In this document: positions 6,688-9,478 of the stretch, piece by piece
Numbering within the stretch: the first letter of the stretch is position 1
How the letters are laid out: every line of letters begins with the position of its first letter
NCBI GenBank assembly: GCA_002315815.1
Contig: DCIN01000084.1
Coordinates: forward strand, 32,267 to 41,744
Direction of reading: 5' to 3'
DNA: 9,478 bases
Source of the DNA: Bacteroidales bacterium UBA1725
GTDB taxonomy: Bacteria; Bacteroidota; Bacteroidia; Bacteroidales; UBA932
Notes under the pieces: model-generated
What the model saw: the letters and a program-made list of their open reading frames with translations, nothing else
Database searches by the model: none
What the model was told of the DNA's origin: nothing
Position numbers and translations under genes: made by a program

Positions 6688-7795
6688 CCTCATTCAAATA
6701 ATCTTTGATTTGTTCGGTTCTGACAAGAGAAACGTATTCACCGGTATCTGTCATACCAATAGGGTTGATGATGCTGCCGTCGGGAAGCAGAACTTTGTAA
6801 GACTTGCCCGAAATGACAAGGTACATCACTTCCCCGGAGAGAAGAGTCTCTTCATCGTGAAGATAACCGGTGACCGCCCAGAAGCAATAATGCTTTCTGT
6901 CTCCGACATAAAACGCCGACCTGTTAAACTTGTCAGGATGTCTGAGTCCGTCAATCTGGAAAGAAATATCCTTTTCCTGGGTATAAGAGCCTTCCCAATA
7001 GTCTTTATTAAAGACGGCATTCTTCAATACATATTTGGAAACAGTTTTCACTCCTTCAGATGACACTCTGATGGTTTCATTTGGATAGCCAGGCAAGCAC
7101 AACAGCAATGATCCGTCCCCGGCAGGACAATTGCTGCTGGCTTGCATCTTACTATAACGATCATGCCTGTTGTCACTTTTAAGGATATTCTGGTTATCTG
7201 TTGACAAATCGATGGACACAATCGCACCTCCAGATGGATACTTGTTTGTGGCAGCGACAATTGTGCCCCAATCCGTACACTCCATCGTTTCCAGATAACT
7301 CTCGAAAGGAATATCCCTACAATAACTCATATCAGAAACTGAATATGCCTTGATTATTTTCTGAGAGTTCGAGTAGATATATAAAATCCTGTCGGTTTCG
7401 GAGAAAGCAAAAGAAAAAATATCAAGATACTCGTCCCGGCCCCGACCAAGCTTATCCAGAATGTTCACCAGATGTCCGGTATTATCATAGTGGAATAAAC
7501 GCTTCCGAGAATGCTCAAGCAAAAAAAAGTCATCTCCATAACACTTTATGTGAAAGATGGCTCCCAATGGAGTTTGTTCCTCATCAAGCTGAAGTATCCT
7601 ATAGTTGTCAGCTATTTCCGTGAACTGCACTTCTTCCGGATTGCCGGCATCAATGACATCGAAACGGCCATCACCTGATTGCGTGCAGGAACTGAGCAAA
7701 ATGCTTGCAGAGGACAACGCTGCGACAGACAATAGTGCAGGAATAGTCACACACACAACAGCGGCAGAAACCGCCAAAAGAATTTTAGTTTTCAT
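6647..7795 (-). CDS. 6-bladed beta-propeller lipoprotein
   Basis: A 382-aa protein with a long hydrophobic signal (residues 4-35) ending in the lipobox LSSC, Cys37 being the likely lipid anchor. The mature part has repeated four-strand patterns typical of the Bacteroidales '6-bladed beta-propeller' family: FLLEHSRKRLFHYDNTGHLV, the hallmark LGRGRDEYLDIFSFAF, then RILYIYSNSQKIIKAY, with later blades of the same rhythm. Such proteins are usually outer-membrane or periplasmic lipoproteins of unknown role, often in clusters beside NVEALA peptides. It lies 216 bp downstream of the BF3164-like lipoprotein gene, on the same strand, and its end overlaps the small ORF at 6529-6687. The ATG at 7795 follows an A-rich leader. 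No catalytic residues are evident. Confidence 0.75.
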   Translation of the reverse strand: MKTKILLAVSAAVVCVTIPALLSVAALSSASILLSSCTQSGDGRFDVIDAGNPEEVQFTEIADNYRILQLDEEQTPLGAIFHIKCYGDDFFLLEHSRKRLFHYDNTGHLVNILDKLGRGRDEYLDIFSFAFSETDRILYIYSNSQKIIKAYSVSDMSYCRDIPFESYLETMECTDWGTIVAATNKYPSGGAIVSIDLSTDNQNILKSDNRHDRYSKMQASSNCPAGDGSLLLCLPGYPNETIRVSSEGVKTVSKYVLKNAVFNKDYWEGSYTQEKDISFQIDGLRHPDKFNRSAFYVGDRKHYCFWAVTGYLHDEETLLSGEVMYLVISGKSYKVLLPDGSIINPIGMTDTGEYVSLVRTEQIKDYLNEDVRSEQSLVIYSF

Positions 7796-7903
7796 CTGTT
7801 AAATTGTTTTTTGTTGTTTTTGACGCATTCCGGCACCGTTCAAATCCGTCATTGTGCGAAACTAAAAAAAAAAACAAAGCTGCAAGTATTTCTTCAAAAA
7901 AAA

Positions 7904-7962
7904 CTTCTGCCGCAAAAACCCAGTCATTGCCGGTGCGGAAGAACTGCAATGTGAGGCTGCTG
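7904..7962 (-). pseudogene. Remnant of a second transglutaminase-lipoprotein gene
   Basis: Read leftward, this segment encodes SSLTLQFFRTGNDWVFAAE, matching residues 353-371 of the transglutaminase lipoprotein (4606-6513) at 16 of 19 positions. At DNA level, 7920-7962 and 5416-5458 agree at 40 of 43 bases; similarity fades quickly on both sides, into A-rich sequence on the left and a hairpin on the right. A 71-codon frame runs through it (8000-7785), but its remainder is low-complexity sequence unlike any protein. The best reading is a relic of a former paralogue between the two propeller genes, left by duplication and deletion or by recombination. I do not regard it as an active gene. Confidence 0.7.
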
Positions 7963-7980
7963 TTCTCATTTGGTGAGGCA

Positions 7981-8007
7981 GAAACAGATGAATGAATCAT
8001 CTGTTTC
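7981..8007 (-). terminator. Perfect hairpin just after the BF3164-like gene
   Basis: GAAACAGATGA (7981-7991) and TCATCTGTTTC (7997-8007) form an 11-bp perfect stem with a 5-nt loop, beginning 4 bp after the stop codon of the leftward gene. There is no T tract on the leftward exit side, so it may be a weak terminator, or an RNA processing or stability element that sets the ratio of upstream to downstream genes. Confidence 0.5.
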
Positions 8008-8011
8008 CGAT

Positions 8012-9100
8012 TTACTGAGCAACAACTTCAGGCAGGTCGTATTGGCAGATTATGTCATCGCCGGTATCTAAATCTTCAGTTGTCGTATAAAGCTTTTTTC
8101 CGCTCTTATCTACTAAAAAAGAGCTAAAAGGATAGTCTAGACAAAGGGAATGAAGTCTTTCTCCTTCCCAAGAGAACACTTCGATTCGATCCATATAGGT
8201 TGGAGGATATCCTTTGAAGTTATCTGGAACAAACTTTCCGTTAACCATCTTTGCCATACGGGGAGAAAGATATATCGCCTTATCAGAAGCAGAAGCCTTT
8301 ATACCTAACGATGATTTTGAATCTCGAACGAAGGTTAAACCGTCATTGGATGCAGAATATTTCGGAAACTCATCATACAGATATCGGATTGTTCCATCAT
8401 TGGAATCGATAATCAAAGCCAGATGCCCCGACCCACAAACATAAAGAATAGCACTGCCATTTACGTGTACCACTGAATTTGAAAAGTAAACCAATTTCTT
8501 TATTCGGGGATTCGAATCAAATCCGTCATCAGGTATATAATCATACTGCTTGGAAGTATGCTCCTTGTTATTAAGAATGCAGATTACTTTTTCCGAATCC
8601 ATCAAACCGCCTGCAAAGACATAGCTGTCACTGTCCAAAAAGTCAAATCCAGTTACACCATTTACATCTATACCTTGGTAATAAGGAGTGCTTTCTATTT
8701 CCCAGGATGAGATGTCATTGATACCTTCAAATGGAATTTTGATAATCTTATCTATTCCGAATAGATTGGATGCCAGAACATGAATTGTATCATTACAAAC
8801 ACCGGAACAGGTATTATTTCTCATCACTTCGCTAATGGAACGGCCATAGTTCAAGAATAACTCGCTTTCTTCAACTTTCAGCTCGGATTCACGAATAGGG
8901 ATAGATACCAAATCATATGAAGAACGAACGGTTGATGCCAACAGACGCTCATCATCCGCATATAGCAATTGAAAAAGAGAACAAGTGTCAATAGGTGTCA
9001 CACTATTGGCAAGAAGTGAATACTCCTCAACGGTTGCTACCGTTGACTCACAGGAAATCAACAGTGGCAACAAAATAATAAGAATACCTTTGTGCTTCAT
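8012..9100 (-). CDS. BF3164/TolB-like beta-propeller lipoprotein
   Basis: A 362-aa exported lipoprotein: MKHKG, then a hydrophobic stretch, then the lipobox LISC with Cys17. The mature protein shows propeller-like strand repeats. Its C-terminal pattern IEVFSWEGERLHSLCLDYPF, SSFLVDKSGKKLYTTTEDL and a final CQYDLP is characteristic of the BF3164 (TolB-like) lipoprotein family of Bacteroidetes, as I recall it. The function of the family is not known. The start ATG (9100-9098) overlaps the stop TGA of the upstream NVEALA frame (9099-9097) as ATGA, a sign of translational coupling and of joint function. Base composition is more A/T-rich than that of the transglutaminase gene. No catalytic motif is seen. 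Confidence 0.75.
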   Translation of the reverse strand: MKHKGILIILLPLLISCESTVATVEEYSLLANSVTPIDTCSLFQLLYADDERLLASTVRSSYDLVSIPIRESELKVEESELFLNYGRSISEVMRNNTCSGVCNDTIHVLASNLFGIDKIIKIPFEGINDISSWEIESTPYYQGIDVNGVTGFDFLDSDSYVFAGGLMDSEKVICILNNKEHTSKQYDYIPDDGFDSNPRIKKLVYFSNSVVHVNGSAILYVCGSGHLALIIDSNDGTIRYLYDEFPKYSASNDGLTFVRDSKSSLGIKASASDKAIYLSPRMAKMVNGKFVPDNFKGYPPTYMDRIEVFSWEGERLHSLCLDYPFSSFLVDKSGKKLYTTTEDLDTGDDIICQYDLPEVVAQ

Positions 9101-9478
9101 ATCCTAAATGGGGGACGATTAGTGTTTGTCATATCTTCAATCGTCAATGTTCCAGTACCTACATATGGTAAGACTACTGAAACTACACATTTATCGTTCT
9201 GACACGGTGTACATGGTAATGTGATGGCATCGCTTTCCGGGTCAGCCAATGCTTCTGCATTTTCAATAATAAACAGGTCTTCCGATGAGCGGCTCACTTT
9301 GACGGCGGTGAAGACGGCGGCTGAAGCGGCGCCTATGAGGTCCGCGTCGCCCGAACCGGCGGAAGCCTCCTGGGCCGCGATGAGCATAGGGGTGTTGGTG
9401 ACGGAACCGGAATAGATGCCCACAGCCTCCCGGGCATTAAGATTATATGACTTGAAAAGAATCAGAATCAGGACAGTC
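9097..9478 (-). CDS. NVEALA-motif peptide fused to transporter-like segment (partial)
   Basis: The leftward frame is open at the right edge, so its 5' end is outside the window. The C-terminal about 66 residues contain FIIENAEALADPES, a variant of the NVEALA motif found near the N-terminus of small secreted Bacteroidales peptides, then a tail with three Cys (CTPCQNDKC) and VVLPYVGTG. Ahead of it, instead of the usual Lys-rich start and hydrophobic helix, lies ILILFKSYNLN and VGIYSGSVTNTPMLIAAQEA. This resembles the GxxSGxVTNTPxLxA signature of aspartate-alanine exchanger (YidE/AspT) transporters. The join is probably near 9300-9350, where GC content jumps. It looks like a fusion by deletion between neighbouring genes, or an assembly artefact. 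Internal starts (GTG 9423, ATG 9387) could still give a separate peptide. It is coupled to the next gene by ATGA. Confidence 0.6.
   Translation of the reverse strand, partial: TVLILILFKSYNLNAREAVGIYSGSVTNTPMLIAAQEASAGSGDADLIGAASAAVFTAVKVSRSSEDLFIIENAEALADPESDAITLPCTPCQNDKCVVSVVLPYVGTGTLTIEDMTNTNRPPFRI

Noticed and set aside
6533..7063. A 176-codon frame on the + strand
   Set aside because: It is antisense to the propeller lipoprotein, whose signal peptide and propeller pattern make the - strand the coding one.
7785..8000. A 71-codon frame holding the transglutaminase-like segment, as an active gene
   Set aside because: Only 19 residues resemble a protein. The rest is translation of A runs and a hairpin, so I call it a remnant.

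Overview
The window looks like a chromosome segment from the order Bacteroidales; genus and species cannot be read from it. The reasons are the TAnnTTTG-type -7 promoter elements (TACATTTG before the tRNA and before the HAD gene), A-rich leaders without strong Shine-Dalgarno sequences, an NVEALA-motif peptide, and 6-bladed-propeller and BF3164-like lipoproteins. All names below come from reading motifs by eye; no database search was run.

Left part (1-1695, + strand): two 44-bp GC-rich palindromic repeats sit directly in front of a broken REP-associated (Y1/HUH) transposase gene, a REP/RAYT-like arrangement. A 15-bp tandem repeat runs over the transposase stop codon, and radC follows. radC ends tail to tail with a carboxyltransferase gene on the other strand (overlap 1688-1695). 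That gene (1688-3469, -) is of the oxaloacetate decarboxylase alpha / pyruvate carboxylase B type. It keeps the metal-site residues, but its C-terminal biotinyl-like domain has Tyr-Tyr-Gly-Met where the biotin-accepting Lys should be.

Middle (3470-4600): a divergent promoter region holding three copies of CACTTGA, then a YihX-like HAD phosphatase (+), tRNA-His(GTG) with its own promoter and encoded CCA, and a strong terminator-like hairpin.

Right part (4606-9478, all - strand): a cluster of exported proteins. In transcription order it holds: a reading frame open at the window edge that joins a transporter-like segment (aspartate-alanine exchanger signature) to an NVEALA peptide; a BF3164/TolB-like propeller lipoprotein coupled to it by an ATGA overlap; a short spacer with a hairpin and a remnant of a second transglutaminase gene; a 6-bladed-propeller lipoprotein; a small one-TM ORF; and a transglutaminase-like lipoprotein with a C-terminal beta-sandwich-like region. 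Shared orientation, tight spacing and lipobox signals suggest a cell-surface or periplasmic system built around a small Cys-containing secreted peptide. Its function is unknown. The decayed duplicate and the fused peptide gene show that the locus is being rearranged.
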